DNA from: Thalassotalea euphylliae
Lineage (GTDB): Bacteria > Pseudomonadota > Gammaproteobacteria > Enterobacterales > Alteromonadaceae
Direction: 5' to 3'
NCBI RefSeq assembly: GCF_003390335.1
Contig: NZ_QUOU01000001.1
Span: 124,001-188,000, forward strand
DNA: 64,000 nucleotides
This document shows positions 17,677-27,534 of this stretch, piece by piece (the first letter of the stretch is position 1; each line of letters opens with the position of its first letter). The translations under genes and the position numbers were made by a program. The notes beneath the pieces are model-generated. The model worked only from the letters and a program-made list of their open reading frames with translations. It ran no database searches and was not told the origin of the DNA.

Positions 17677-18980
17677 TGCGTGATCTATTGCTTCTCGGTT
17701 TTATGTGCGCCGCGGTTTATTTCACTTTTAAGCGGCCCCTCGCAGGCCTTGCTGCTTGGGTGTGGATTGCATTAATGGCCCCTGCAAAGTGGGCTTTTGG
17801 CTTTTCGCAAGACCTAAGGTTAAATCTAACGATTGTTTTGTTCACTGCGCTATCTTATTTCGTTTGGAAAGAAAAACCGAAACCGCAATTTACGTCCATT
17901 CATTTTTGGGTGCTTTTCTTTGGCTTTTGGATGTTGATATCCACCGTGTTTAACCTTCGTGTCGACAGCGGCTATGCTTGGATGAAATATAATGAGTTCG
18001 TTAAGGTGCTCGCATTATTCGTTTTCATCACACTAATTTTAAAATCCCGAAAAGATATCAACACATTTATTTGGGCCGTTGTATTAGGTTTGTCGGCATA
18101 TGCCGCGATGGAAGCGGTGAAATTTGTCTTATCGGCTGGTGCTCATCGAATAGTTGGGCGCTCCGGTATCATTGCTGATCGAAATGATTTAGCTGTCGCT
18201 ATTAACATGTGCTTACCGTTAGTGGTTTACTTGTGGAGTTGTACCGAGGATAAAAAATTAAAGCTGGGGCTATTGGCGTTAGCACTATTGAATGTTCTTG
18301 CGATTGTGGGGACCTATTCGAGAGGAGGCTTTATCGGGCTTATCATACTTGCACTAGCGATGTGGCTGAAGTCTAATCGAAAAATTATCTACTTAGTGAT
18401 CGCACTAATGGCGCTGCCAGTCTTATATGCAAATGCGCCAGAGGATTGGAAAGAAAGACAGTCAACAGTGGAAACAGCAACAACTCAAGATGGTTCGTTC
18501 ATTGGGCGGATATGGGCATGGAAAATTGCTACTTTAATCGCCATTGATAACCCTATGACTGGCGGCGGATTCAAAGCGACAACGGATCCTATTTTGTGGC
18601 GAATTTATGCCCCTGAAACGCCACTTTTTGGCCCCGTTGAAACCCCAGTAATTGAACACTCTATTGAACCTAAAGCCGCGCACAATATTTACTTTCAGGT
18701 ATTAGGGAGCGCCGGTTTTGTGGGGCTTTTTATTTTCCTGTCGATGATGATTACAGGTTTTTGGGTTAGCCTTAGAAATGCAAGTAAAGCAAAGAAAAAT
18801 GGGGTGAGGTGGTGTCAAGACTTGTCAAACGCTATTTCTTTAGCTTTCGTTGGCTATGGTGTCACCGGGTTAAATGTCAGTCTTGCGTACTTTGAATTGG
18901 TATATGCATTTTTGGCGATTATTGCCGTGATTAAAAGCCGTGAACTTTACGCTGCTGAAACAACTCGACCACTTAATTAA
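17676..18980 (+). CDS. Exosortase A system putative O-glycosylation ligase / Wzy-like polymerase (TIGR03097)
   Basis: This 434-residue polytopic membrane protein of the WaaL/Wzy superfamily has about ten or eleven membrane helices. The Wzy_C region has the conserved YSRGGFIGL (about residue 210) and, in the large periplasmic loop, ETPLFGPVETPVIEHS followed by KAAHNIYFQVLGSAGFVGL, where the His fits the ligase/polymerase motif. It could polymerise EPS repeats or attach glycan to exported proteins; the TIGR03097 group is named for the latter without proof. It closes the first rightward operon. The downstream gap to the converging glycosyltransferase holds an imperfect long hairpin. Confidence 0.9.
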   Translation: MRDLLLLGFMCAAVYFTFKRPLAGLAAWVWIALMAPAKWAFGFSQDLRLNLTIVLFTALSYFVWKEKPKPQFTSIHFWVLFFGFWMLISTVFNLRVDSGYAWMKYNEFVKVLALFVFITLILKSRKDINTFIWAVVLGLSAYAAMEAVKFVLSAGAHRIVGRSGIIADRNDLAVAINMCLPLVVYLWSCTEDKKLKLGLLALALLNVLAIVGTYSRGGFIGLIILALAMWLKSNRKIIYLVIALMALPVLYANAPEDWKERQSTVETATTQDGSFIGRIWAWKIATLIAIDNPMTGGGFKATTDPILWRIYAPETPLFGPVETPVIEHSIEPKAAHNIYFQVLGSAGFVGLFIFLSMMITGFWVSLRNASKAKKNGVRWCQDLSNAISLAFVGYGVTGLNVSLAYFELVYAFLAIIAVIKSRELYAAETTRPLN

Positions 18981-19015
18981 ACTTAAATTAACCTCAGCTC
19001 TGGATAACTAATGTG

Positions 19016-19121
19016 CTTCTAGCGGCTACTTTTACTGCTACCAGCGTTAAATTTACTTGCAATAGACTAGCTATTGACGCGCAAATTTGCCTTGATATCA
19101 GCAAAAATTTCTCGCTAGAAG
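19016..19121. repeat. Long imperfect hairpin in the convergent gap (possible palindromic element)
   Basis: Nine-base arms CTTCTAGCG (19016-19024) and CGCTAGAAG (19113-19121) are perfect inverted repeats. Inside them, AAATTT...CAATAG and CTATTG...AAATTT pair around a short loop near 19070. The gap 18981-19217 holds no gene. The structure could end transcription from both sides, or be a short palindromic repeat or MITE remnant. I saw no second copy in this window. Confidence 0.45.
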
Positions 19122-19217
19122 ACAACAATAAACATAAGTATTTGAATTGATTTGTTATTCACTATTTCTTATCCAAACCTGAGGTTAAATTAGGGGCGAA
19201 ATAATTTCAGCTTTTAT

Positions 19218-20252
19218 TTATATATTTTCATAAATTTCAATCAATTGATTGGCGACAGCATGCCATGTTAAATGCCTGACCATATTTTGGCACGAAGCTT
19301 TTGTGGGAGGCTGTAAGGTCGCTTTTTCGATAGTGCTCGCAATATCTGCGTGATTCTCTGGATCTACTAGGGCAAATTCATGGTTTTTACAAGGGAATTC
19401 CATCGAAGAGACTTTAGTGACAATGGCAGGTGTACCAGCTGCCATAGATTCAAGCGCTGAAAGGGGGAGTACTTCTTGTATACTAGGCAAAGAGAACACA
19501 GAAGCGGCAGCATAAGCTGATGGCAGCATATCAGATTGGTAATCGAAGGAGCCGAGATATGCCACGTTTCCCACCGCCTCTATTTGCTTGAGATATGCTT
19601 CATTGGATTTTAATACTGGGCCTATTAAGACAAGCTTAGCGTCTGGAAGGTACTCTTTCATTGCTTGGGCTAAAGCCAATTGGTTTTTGCGCCGGTCAAT
19701 AGAAGCTATATTGAGAACAAAGTCTCCCTCGATACCCGTTTCTTGCCTAAAATAATCGGGAGAAGCGTCAAAAAATCGCTGTGGTATACCGTTAGGGATG
19801 ATGGTTATATCATCATTGTTAATGTCAAAAGCTTGGTTTAACGCTGTTTTTTCTGCTTGTCCCAGCGCGACAAAGTGATCACATAGTTGCATGGCGTCAT
19901 ACAGGCGTGAGAAAAAAGAGTAGTTTAGGTAACCAGTAAACTTTTTCAGTAAGGGCTCTATTAACCGACTGCGTGTTGAATATTTGGCATTCCATTTATC
20001 TTCTGCTAACGGCGATATGACCACTTTACAACCTTTGTCTTTTGCGGTGGTTATAATATTCGCATTACCGTGATTCGATGAAAAAACGTGAAGAATGTCA
20101 AAGTCGGCAAGGTCGTCAGTTAGCACATTCACTAGGCTAGCATCGACACTTAACTCTTTGAGTGCGTTCAATGTTTCTAGTACCTGAATCTGCAATCCTC
20201 CCTTTTTTTGAAATAACATAGGGTAGGAGATTAACCCGACTCGTTTGCTCAT
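19218..20252 (-). CDS. Glycosyltransferase family 4 protein
   Basis: This 344-residue GT-B glycosyltransferase starts KRVGLISYPMLFQKKGGLQI, with the glycine-rich loop of the acceptor domain. The donor domain shows ITIIPNGIPQRF, FVLNIASIDRRKNQLALAQA and SIQEVLPLSALESMAAGTPA, in which the two Glu residues fit the E-x7-E pattern. AGGGA precedes the ATG. It is the last gene of a three-gene leftward unit (MBOAT, SGNH-like, this gene). AT content is higher than in the main operon, which suits a strain-variable module. Its sugar is unknown. Confidence 0.87.
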   Translation of the reverse strand: MSKRVGLISYPMLFQKKGGLQIQVLETLNALKELSVDASLVNVLTDDLADFDILHVFSSNHGNANIITTAKDKGCKVVISPLAEDKWNAKYSTRSRLIEPLLKKFTGYLNYSFFSRLYDAMQLCDHFVALGQAEKTALNQAFDINNDDITIIPNGIPQRFFDASPDYFRQETGIEGDFVLNIASIDRRKNQLALAQAMKEYLPDAKLVLIGPVLKSNEAYLKQIEAVGNVAYLGSFDYQSDMLPSAYAAASVFSLPSIQEVLPLSALESMAAGTPAIVTKVSSMEFPCKNHEFALVDPENHADIASTIEKATLQPPTKASCQNMVRHLTWHAVANQLIEIYENI

Positions 20253-20276
20253 AATATAATCCCTGTTACTAAGTCT

Positions 20277-21290
20277 TTAATGAATATTTTCTTGCTTGAA
20301 TTGAGCAAGTCTACCCTTATAAAGTGCTACAAATGATGTAAATGAATAGTTATTTACAACTACGCCGAAATCAGCCAGTTCAGGCCGTTGTCCTTTCATT
20401 ATCTGGTGGAGGTTGCTAGTGATGAGCGAATTGATATGAGGGAGGTAGTGATGCCCATCATAAGTGTTATTTTTATTCTTTGTGACGGGAGAAATTATTG
20501 AGTAGTCGATAATTGTAAACCCTTGATTTACAAATTCGTATATTGCCTTTATATAATTTTCTAGTTCACCTTTTTTATCAAGATCTTGGATATGCCATGC
20601 GCTTAATGGTGGAACATAGAAGATAACGGCTTGAGCTTCAGCGACCTCAACTACTTCCATATATTCGCTTAGCTTACTCGGATAATAACCACCTTCTATA
20701 GCGCCTGCCAATTGGTGCTTAGGATCAAATGTAGGTATTGATTTATGAACATCTACTTCAAAATTTTTATCATAAAAACGAGGTAAATTAGCGTCTTCAG
20801 TAAAAAGTCGATATGAAAAAACTAAAGTATCGAAAGATAAGTAGGATTCAAAAATAATAGGAGGTGACTCTGCAACTGCAGTTCTTGGTATATTTTTGAA
20901 CTTCGATTCACCGAAGAAATTGAAACCATCTACTCCAATAATCAGATAGTCCAATTTATTCATTCCCGAAAATTTTAGCCTATTTATGTAGGGGAGAAAT
21001 TCTTCAACCACCGCACGGGAAAAAGCTGAGTTAAAACAAGTGGCACTCTTTATTTCACTGGGGCGAATAAAGGTTACTCGAGAGCTTCCTAATATAAGAC
21101 AATTGAAATCCGAGTTTTCAACCAAATTGAGTTTGCTTGTACGTTCATCAAATGCATAGTTGTAGTCATCAACCTTGTTTCCCCCCATATACCACAGAGG
21201 ATCAAAAATTAAATTGATGATAAAGGTCAATAGCAACACTACCAGAGTACCACTGACGAATTTAGCAAGGTAGTGTAAATAATTCATCAA
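20277..21290 (-). CDS. SGNH-fold membrane-anchored protein, partner of the MBOAT acyltransferase
   Basis: This 337-residue protein has one N-terminal membrane anchor (about residues 8-30), so the rest faces the periplasm. LILGSSRVTF (Ser69/Ser70) resembles SGNH block I and a YDGHHYLPHIN segment near residue 280 resembles the D-x-x-H block V. The middle (LDYLIIGVDGFNFFG) is compatible with block III. AlgJ/AlgX-type SGNH proteins accept acyl groups from MBOAT proteins and place them on polysaccharides. The gene lies six bases downstream of an AlgI-like MBOAT gene, supporting that role here. The family assignment rests on motifs and context only. Confidence 0.7.
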   Translation of the reverse strand: MMNYLHYLAKFVSGTLVVLLLTFIINLIFDPLWYMGGNKVDDYNYAFDERTSKLNLVENSDFNCLILGSSRVTFIRPSEIKSATCFNSAFSRAVVEEFLPYINRLKFSGMNKLDYLIIGVDGFNFFGESKFKNIPRTAVAESPPIIFESYLSFDTLVFSYRLFTEDANLPRFYDKNFEVDVHKSIPTFDPKHQLAGAIEGGYYPSKLSEYMEVVEVAEAQAVIFYVPPLSAWHIQDLDKKGELENYIKAIYEFVNQGFTIIDYSIISPVTKNKNNTYDGHHYLPHINSLITSNLHQIMKGQRPELADFGVVVNNYSFTSFVALYKGRLAQFKQENIH

Positions 21291-21296
21291 GCACTC

Positions 21297-22868
21297 TTAA
21301 AATTGAAAATAAAGAAATTCACTAACTTTAAAAAGATTTAGGATTATAATTCCAAATGTCACTCCTGCGAGCCAGGCTATGTAATTCAGAGTGGCTGTAT
21401 GGTTTGGCTTAATCCTGTGGTACGTATTTACTGTCAATTGCCCTAAATTTAGAGAGAATAGGCCGTTAGCTATCTGCATTGAATTTGGCGCAAATAATGC
21501 TATCGGAGTGAGTGCGATAATCCAAACGATACCTTCTACAAAATTAGCTTTATAACCGCCAAACATGCCTTCAAATATTACACCTACGTCACTAAGATTA
21601 GCCGCATATGAGCCAAATATTGATTGCATGGATTGTGGCAGAGATAGTCCGTTAAAACCTGTCATCGTTGCTATCATATGGTTGGCACCTGCTAAGGTTT
21701 CTGCGCGGAAGTAGACCCATCCAACAATTACCGCTAACAGCGTAATAATGCGAGCTGTTACATGCTCCCATAATGGAATATTGTCTGACCAATTGAGCAC
21801 ATCCTTGCGCAATTTTCTCCAGCCGTGATTTATCATTAAATAACTACCATGAAGCATTCCCCATACAATAAAAGTCCAGCCTGCTCCATGCCAAATTCCG
21901 CCTAATAACATAGTTAGGAACAAATTAAGATAACGGCGAGTGTTACCGTGCCTGTTACCACCCAAAGCAATATATAAATAGTCTCTTAGAAAGCGTGAAA
22001 GCGTTATGTGCCAGCGCCTCCAAAAATCTATGATACTTACCGCTTTATAAGGCGAGTTAAAATTAATGGGCAGTTGAATTCCAAACATAAAAGCTATACC
22101 AATAGCCATATCGGAATAACCAGAAAAATCAAAATAAAGCTGCAATGTGTAGGCTATGGCCCCACCCCATGCTTCAAAAAAGGTAATCGCAGCCCCCTTT
22201 CCTGCGGCATCAAATATTGGAGTTGCAGATAAAGCAACGTTATCAGCAAGAATAACTTTTTTGAACAAACCGATAGTGAATATTGTCAGCCCTATTGACA
22301 TGTTTCTGCTGTTGACTCGAGAGGTTAAGGCATTTGAAAACTGAGGAAGCATCTCTTTATGGTGCACAATTGGGCCCGCAATTAACTGCGGGAAAAATGT
22401 GACAAACAAACAGTAGTGAGAAAAGTTATATTCTTTGGTTTCATGTCTGTAGGTATCAACAAGATAAGCAATCTGTTGAAACGTAAAGAATGAAATCGCG
22501 AGAGGGAGAATAATTTTTTCTAAATGGAAAGAGTTCCCCAGAGCCCAGTTTATCTGTTCAACGATAAAATTGGTGTACTTAAAATACCCTAGCAAGGCTA
22601 AATTTATACTAACGCCAATAACTAAAAATAGCTTGCTACTACGAGCATTGCCGAGTCTGGCTATAACGACTCCCATACTATAATTAAATAGCATCGAAAA
22701 TATGATTAATATCAGATAGCTTGGGTTCCACCACGCGTAAAAGAACAGCGACGCCAAAACTAACCATGCTACTGCAATTCGATCCCAGTTTTGTTTGGCA
22801 ATCAAGTAATATAGGATAAAAGTGATTGGTAAAAAAATGAAAATAAATTCAAATGAATTGAACAACAC
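21297..22868 (-). CDS. MBOAT family O-acyltransferase (AlgI/PatA-like)
   Basis: This 523-residue inner-membrane protein with about eleven helices should move acetyl or another acyl group across the membrane for polysaccharide O-acylation. Typical motifs are FNSFEFIFIFLPITFILYYL at the N-terminus, LPLAISFFTFQQIAYLVD, YFDFSGYSDMAIGIAFMFGI, FWRRWHITLSRFLRDYLYI and GGIWHGAGWTFIVWGMLHG, whose His is the presumed catalytic residue. The start is GTG at 22868 with AAGGAG upstream. It heads a leftward unit with the SGNH-like protein and a glycosyltransferase and is divergent from the 1432-residue secreted protein. Confidence 0.94.
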   Translation of the reverse strand: MLFNSFEFIFIFLPITFILYYLIAKQNWDRIAVAWLVLASLFFYAWWNPSYLILIIFSMLFNYSMGVVIARLGNARSSKLFLVIGVSINLALLGYFKYTNFIVEQINWALGNSFHLEKIILPLAISFFTFQQIAYLVDTYRHETKEYNFSHYCLFVTFFPQLIAGPIVHHKEMLPQFSNALTSRVNSRNMSIGLTIFTIGLFKKVILADNVALSATPIFDAAGKGAAITFFEAWGGAIAYTLQLYFDFSGYSDMAIGIAFMFGIQLPINFNSPYKAVSIIDFWRRWHITLSRFLRDYLYIALGGNRHGNTRRYLNLFLTMLLGGIWHGAGWTFIVWGMLHGSYLMINHGWRKLRKDVLNWSDNIPLWEHVTARIITLLAVIVGWVYFRAETLAGANHMIATMTGFNGLSLPQSMQSIFGSYAANLSDVGVIFEGMFGGYKANFVEGIVWIIALTPIALFAPNSMQIANGLFSLNLGQLTVNTYHRIKPNHTATLNYIAWLAGVTFGIIILNLFKVSEFLYFQF

Positions 22869-23230
22869 TCGCTCACTCTCCTTTCACAGCAATTCTTACA
22901 ATTAGCTATGGGGTGACTCTCCACCCGTTTGTGATTCTCTACATTCAACGGCAGGGCTTTACGCTTTATCCGTACCTTGTAACGAGATATTTTCTTTTTA
23001 ACGCCCCTATTAGAAATAGAGGATGAGATAACTAAAGAGTTTAATTAGCTTTTACAGTGGTTGCAAGGCGACAATTCCGCAGTAGATGACACCCAATATG
23101 TGTACTTTTTAAGGGAGAGCAGTTGAGAGGTTATTTTTTAATCCTATACTGTTGTATGCGTAAAACTGAAAGGTGCTTGTAGGTTGTATCGGACTTTTTG
23201 GCCTCATTAAGATAATCCAGAGGAAAAAAA
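22869..23230. other. Divergent 362-bp intergenic region
   Basis: No gene is visible. The region must supply the start signals of the leftward MBOAT unit and the rightward secreted protein. On the plus strand there is a fair sigma-70-type promoter at 23123-23150. A small GGGTG/CACCC hairpin lies near 22912-22930. I saw no riboswitch or sigma-54 site. Confidence 0.5.
23123..23150 (+). promoter_or_regulatory. Candidate sigma-70 promoter for the 1432-residue secreted protein
   Basis: TTGAGA (23123-23128) and TATACT (23145-23150) are separated by 16 bp in an AT-rich stretch, about 80 bp before the ATG at 23231. The match to the -35/-10 consensus is fair; it is not proven. Confidence 0.4.
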
Positions 23231-26200
23231 ATGGAGCTCTCTATAAAAAATAGCTTTAGTTTTTGTCACCAACGGTATTGGCTCTTTGTGCTCTTACTTT
23301 GTTTTCTCTCCATTGTACCCGCATTTGCTTATGAATTCGGATGGATAGAGCGAGAGAATACCTCGTTACAACAACATTGCCCAGAAAATGGTTTTAATGG
23401 CAGTAGCTACGAATTCAGAAGTAAATGTAAAAATGTGACACTTGCGTGGAATGGCGCTGCTTTTGATAAAAGTAATAACATTATGTACATCTGGGGAGGG
23501 GGGCACAATGATTATTACGGTAATGAAATATATGCTCTCAATGCAAATAATTGGACCATGTCTAGGCTCACTGACCCAGCGCCTATTGCAGATCCAAGCG
23601 CGCAACCTCCTTGGAGTCAATTGTTTCCGTTTGATGGCACCCAGCCTAATTCGCGACATACATACGATGGTATGGCCTACCTTAATCATGTTAATAAACT
23701 CTGGGCTTTTTCTGGGGGGTTAGCAAACAAACAGGGGGGGGCAGATGAAATTACGTGGATATTTGACCCTGTTACTAACACCTGGCGTATCGATGACACT
23801 TCTGGCGATATCCCATTTCAGGTATCTGGTGCTGTATCAGCTTATGACACATTGACAGGTAAAGTTTTTCTACATAACCGGAAGGCGCTTTATAGCTATG
23901 AGTATAAAGAAGGTGGTGGCGTCTACACACTGTTAAATGACGACGGTCAGATGGGACTTAGGGTGAGTGCGGCAATTGACCCAGTGAATAGAAAAATGTT
24001 GATTATTGGTGATAAGCAGCAAATTCTCTATGATTTGAACCCAGAGACAGGTTTTAGAAGGCAAGATTTACCCTTACTAGGTGACGCTCTCGTGGTTGAA
24101 CAAATGGCACCAGGCATTGCCTATAATGAGCGCGATGGGAACATATATGCATGGTATGGTAATGGCAAAGTTTACCGCTTTGATATGGAAAATTTTTCTT
24201 GGACAAGCGTAGCCTATAAAAATGGCCCAGGTCGGCAAATTAGTAACGGGACATTTGGTCGATTCGCCTATTCTTCGATAAATAATAGTTTTGTTGTCTA
24301 TAACCGAACCCAAGACAATAGCTTCGAATTAAAAGTGTCGGAAATACGAGACACCCAGCCCCCAGCCAAACCTTCCGGTTTAGTCTTTAGTGAACCTTAC
24401 CCCAAAAGCCTATTGTTAACATGGAATCCAAGCGACGATAACCTCGGGGTTGATTACTACAAGGTCTATATCAATGGTGAGTTGTTTGAGTCTACTCCCA
24501 ATACTTTTATTAAATCAATGAACTTACCAAGAGGAGCCGAGCATAAAGCTACCATTGTGGCGGTTGACTCAGCGGGCAATGAAAGTTTGCCGTCTAAGCC
24601 GCTCGATATCCAGTTTTCGCCAGACAATATCAAGTTTAACTTCGGTGACTGCCAGCAAGAAGAAGCCTTATCAGGCAGAAATGACATATTATTTTGCGAG
24701 TCTTGGGACAATGAAAATTGGTGGCAAGATAAAGGCTATCTTTCCGATCCTATCGTGGCACAGCCAAGAAGGCTGACTCAAGAGCAGCTAACGCATACGC
24801 AAGTTGTTGATGATAATTGTGTGCAAGGAAGTTGTCTCAAAGTAGACATGAAAAAAGGTTTAACTCGCGCACTCAGCGCATATTGGCCTTTACAAGCAGT
24901 TAATGCTGCGCCCCAAAACTTGTATTTACGCTATTACATTAAACTAGCAGATGACTGGAACGTGAACATGTGCGACGCCGATGACAATGTCGTCGGTGCT
25001 GGCGGCAAGTTTCCCGGCTTAGCGGATGTTCGAACATGGGCTGACCCCTCTAATCAGTGTGGTAACGGAGGAGCGAGGGGAGACGGGATAAATTGTTGGT
25101 CGATGCGCGCAAATTATCGTGACTGCTCGAGCAGCGATGGCAACGCCTGTGCGACTAAACCCAATGCTGCGGCGCGCTTTGGCTCTTACATTTACCATAC
25201 AAATCAGTACGGTGGAACTGGCGATGCAGGTCATTGGGATGAGGATGATTGGGGACAGTCAAGTAATGGTGGTGGCAGCTGTAGCAGCCGCGCTGGCAAC
25301 ATGTATTGCGGCAAAGGGGATGGTGGGGTACTGGAAAGGGATCTGTGGTATCGCATAGAAATGCAGGTGCAGATGAATGCGCCGGGGAGCGAAGATGGCA
25401 CTATCCGAGGCTGGGTTAATGGTGTCTTGAGCTATGAAAAACTCAACGTCAATTTTAGAGAGAAAGGTCATGATTTTCTTCACAATCGCCTTGTATGGCT
25501 GAATGTTTATAAAGGGGGAAAATCAGGCAATTGTTCAACCTCTGCCATTTACCTTGATCAAATGGTGGTTGCACTGGAACAACCCGTTGGGGGAATAGAA
25601 AATTCCACCGCGCTACCACCAGAGTTGCAATTGACGGTGGACAATGAGTCTCCTGAATCCGGTCAAACCTTTGCTATTGATTGGCAATCGAATAACACTG
25701 AGCAGTGTGTAGCCAGTGGCGTATGGGAAGGTGAAAAGTCCCTTGTTGGCTCCGAACAGCTAACGCTAGACAAAAGCGGAATAGCCCGCCTCGACTGTTC
25801 AGGGGCGGGGGGAGCTGCAGCCAGACAAGTTACTATACTGGTGGATGGTAAGCCCATTGAAGGGCCAGAAGCACCGGTGCCCTCACCGAATTTAACCACA
25901 CCTCAGGGCTTATTGAGTGAAGGTATTGATGAACAGGGGTTATCTCTTTCTTGGGAGGCGTCTCCAGTAGAGGAGAACATCGTCAGGTATCACATTTACT
26001 TAATGGGTACGGAAGTAGGCACTGCCGAATCGGCAACCTTCATTCATCGAAGTTTGGTACATGGCGTCACAGCCCAGTACACAGTGGCGGCTGAGGACAA
26101 TGAAGGAAACCTGTCTGCAGCATCGGAACCTTTGTCAGTGGAGATTCCCAGAGCGGAAGGGCAGCCAGAAGACTTGCTGACAATGTTTCCAACCTCAGAT

Positions 26201-27529
26201 ACCTCTTTGAATTCCAGTACGACGAAAAGTTTGGGAGGGGCTTCCTCATTTGGTATCGCAGGGAATTCAAATATTATGTTGAAGTTTCCGGTCGAACTCA
26301 TCCCTCAAGATAAGGAGCTTGTCGAAGCAAAGCTTAAACTGCATTCAATACGCGAATTTGGAGATGCCAAGGTAGGCTTTTTTGCCGTGACAAAATCATG
26401 GACAGAAGCTGGCGCTACGCGCCAGTTCGCAAACCGGCCTCAGAATATGAGTTGGGAAAGTGAGTTAGGCGATTGGGTTGATGCGGAGGGGCTCGAAAAT
26501 GGGCATGTTCCGCAAGTAGAATACGAGTTTACAGACGATGACATACCCAATCAGTCGGTTATTGATGTCACTACTCTAGTGCGCAGCTGGCTCGATGGCT
26601 CTACCCCAAATCATGGCTTTTTAGGAAAGCTGATGTCTGGGAATACGCAAACGTTTGCATCTAAAGAAAACTCAGTTGCCACTCAGTGGCCAATATTGGA
26701 GTTGTATTTTCAGGAGCGGGTACCAGCTCCCAAGAATCTTGAAATCATAGAGCAAAATCAAGATACGATACGTTTAGCTTGGGATGCTCCATACGGTATT
26801 ACTGACATACAAGGGTATAAAGTGTTACTCAATGGCAGCGTTGTTGCTGAAACGAGGAACAACTCGTTTGATTACGAGGTAAGTTTTCGAGGAATTCGAG
26901 CATCTTTCAATGTTGTTTCATTTAATATTAATAACCATGAATCAAGATGGTCCAACACGGTTGAAACCTTGATACCGAGTATTGGCGGCGATTTGACTTT
27001 GAATGCCATTGCTGACGCTAGCCTAAATGCTTCAACCAGTAAAAATTTGGGAGATGTCGATAGTATTAGGGTAGCAACAAACGCTAATGCTTTGATTTGG
27101 TTCCCCGTAGAATACTTACCAAAGGACTTGGAGATTGCCAGCGCTAAATTACAGCTTCGTGCTATTTCTGAATTTGGTGCCATCAAAATAGGCGTTTTTG
27201 GTGTATCTAACCACTGGCAAGAAGCTGAAACAACAAGAGATTTAAGGAGCAGGCAACCACTTGTATATTGGGATTTTAGGTTAGGCGATTGGACTGACTC
27301 AGAATTCGTATACAGGGGGCTTGAGCCGTTTGGAACTGTTGAATTAACCGACGGCAATACCCGTGATAAGGTGGAGATAGACGTAACCCAATTGGTTAAG
27401 CAATGGTATAGCGGAGAAATGGAAAACTTTGGTCTGCTACTGAGAAGAGAAAATGGGGGGATTCAAGTTTTTGGCTCTCGTGAACATGCTAATTCAACTT
27501 ATCATCCCAAGTTACTCATACAATTATAA
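23231..27529 (+). CDS. Secreted multidomain protein: Kelch-like propeller, FN3, lyase-like jelly roll, two DNRLRE/CBM96-like domains
   Basis: This is a 1432-residue exported protein with signal peptide residues 1-33 (cleavage after PAFA). Residues about 60-370 look like a Kelch/galactose-oxidase-type beta-propeller (MYIWGGGHNDYYGNEIYAL, HTYDGMAYLNHVNKLWAFSG). An FN3 domain (about 378-462) follows. Residues 485-780 form a jelly-roll domain like polysaccharide lyase family 14 (YLRYYIKLADDWN, GGKFPGLADV, DLWYRIEMQVQMNAPG). Then come an Ig-like segment (800-870), FN3 (890-975), a DNRLRE-type carbohydrate-binding domain (about 985-1160), FN3 (1165-1250) and a second DNRLRE domain (1255-1432). Paired Cys suggest disulfides in the lyase-like part. 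There is no PEP-CTERM tail. It probably binds or trims the EPS outside the cell. It converges with the next gene across only five bases. Confidence 0.8.
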   Translation: MELSIKNSFSFCHQRYWLFVLLLCFLSIVPAFAYEFGWIERENTSLQQHCPENGFNGSSYEFRSKCKNVTLAWNGAAFDKSNNIMYIWGGGHNDYYGNEIYALNANNWTMSRLTDPAPIADPSAQPPWSQLFPFDGTQPNSRHTYDGMAYLNHVNKLWAFSGGLANKQGGADEITWIFDPVTNTWRIDDTSGDIPFQVSGAVSAYDTLTGKVFLHNRKALYSYEYKEGGGVYTLLNDDGQMGLRVSAAIDPVNRKMLIIGDKQQILYDLNPETGFRRQDLPLLGDALVVEQMAPGIAYNERDGNIYAWYGNGKVYRFDMENFSWTSVAYKNGPGRQISNGTFGRFAYSSINNSFVVYNRTQDNSFELKVSEIRDTQPPAKPSGLVFSEPYPKSLLLTWNPSDDNLGVDYYKVYINGELFESTPNTFIKSMNLPRGAEHKATIVAVDSAGNESLPSKPLDIQFSPDNIKFNFGDCQQEEALSGRNDILFCESWDNENWWQDKGYLSDPIVAQPRRLTQEQLTHTQVVDDNCVQGSCLKVDMKKGLTRALSAYWPLQAVNAAPQNLYLRYYIKLADDWNVNMCDADDNVVGAGGKFPGLADVRTWADPSNQCGNGGARGDGINCWSMRANYRDCSSSDGNACATKPNAAARFGSYIYHTNQYGGTGDAGHWDEDDWGQSSNGGGSCSSRAGNMYCGKGDGGVLERDLWYRIEMQVQMNAPGSEDGTIRGWVNGVLSYEKLNVNFREKGHDFLHNRLVWLNVYKGGKSGNCSTSAIYLDQMVVALEQPVGGIENSTALPPELQLTVDNESPESGQTFAIDWQSNNTEQCVASGVWEGEKSLVGSEQLTLDKSGIARLDCSGAGGAAARQVTILVDGKPIEGPEAPVPSPNLTTPQGLLSEGIDEQGLSLSWEASPVEENIVRYHIYLMGTEVGTAESATFIHRSLVHGVTAQYTVAAEDNEGNLSAASEPLSVEIPRAEGQPEDLLTMFPTSDTSLNSSTTKSLGGASSFGIAGNSNIMLKFPVELIPQDKELVEAKLKLHSIREFGDAKVGFFAVTKSWTEAGATRQFANRPQNMSWESELGDWVDAEGLENGHVPQVEYEFTDDDIPNQSVIDVTTLVRSWLDGSTPNHGFLGKLMSGNTQTFASKENSVATQWPILELYFQERVPAPKNLEIIEQNQDTIRLAWDAPYGITDIQGYKVLLNGSVVAETRNNSFDYEVSFRGIRASFNVVSFNINNHESRWSNTVETLIPSIGGDLTLNAIADASLNASTSKNLGDVDSIRVATNANALIWFPVEYLPKDLEIASAKLQLRAISEFGAIKIGVFGVSNHWQEAETTRDLRSRQPLVYWDFRLGDWTDSEFVYRGLEPFGTVELTDGNTRDKVEIDVTQLVKQWYSGEMENFGLLLRRENGGIQVFGSREHANSTYHPKLLIQL

Positions 27530-27534
27530 GGTAA

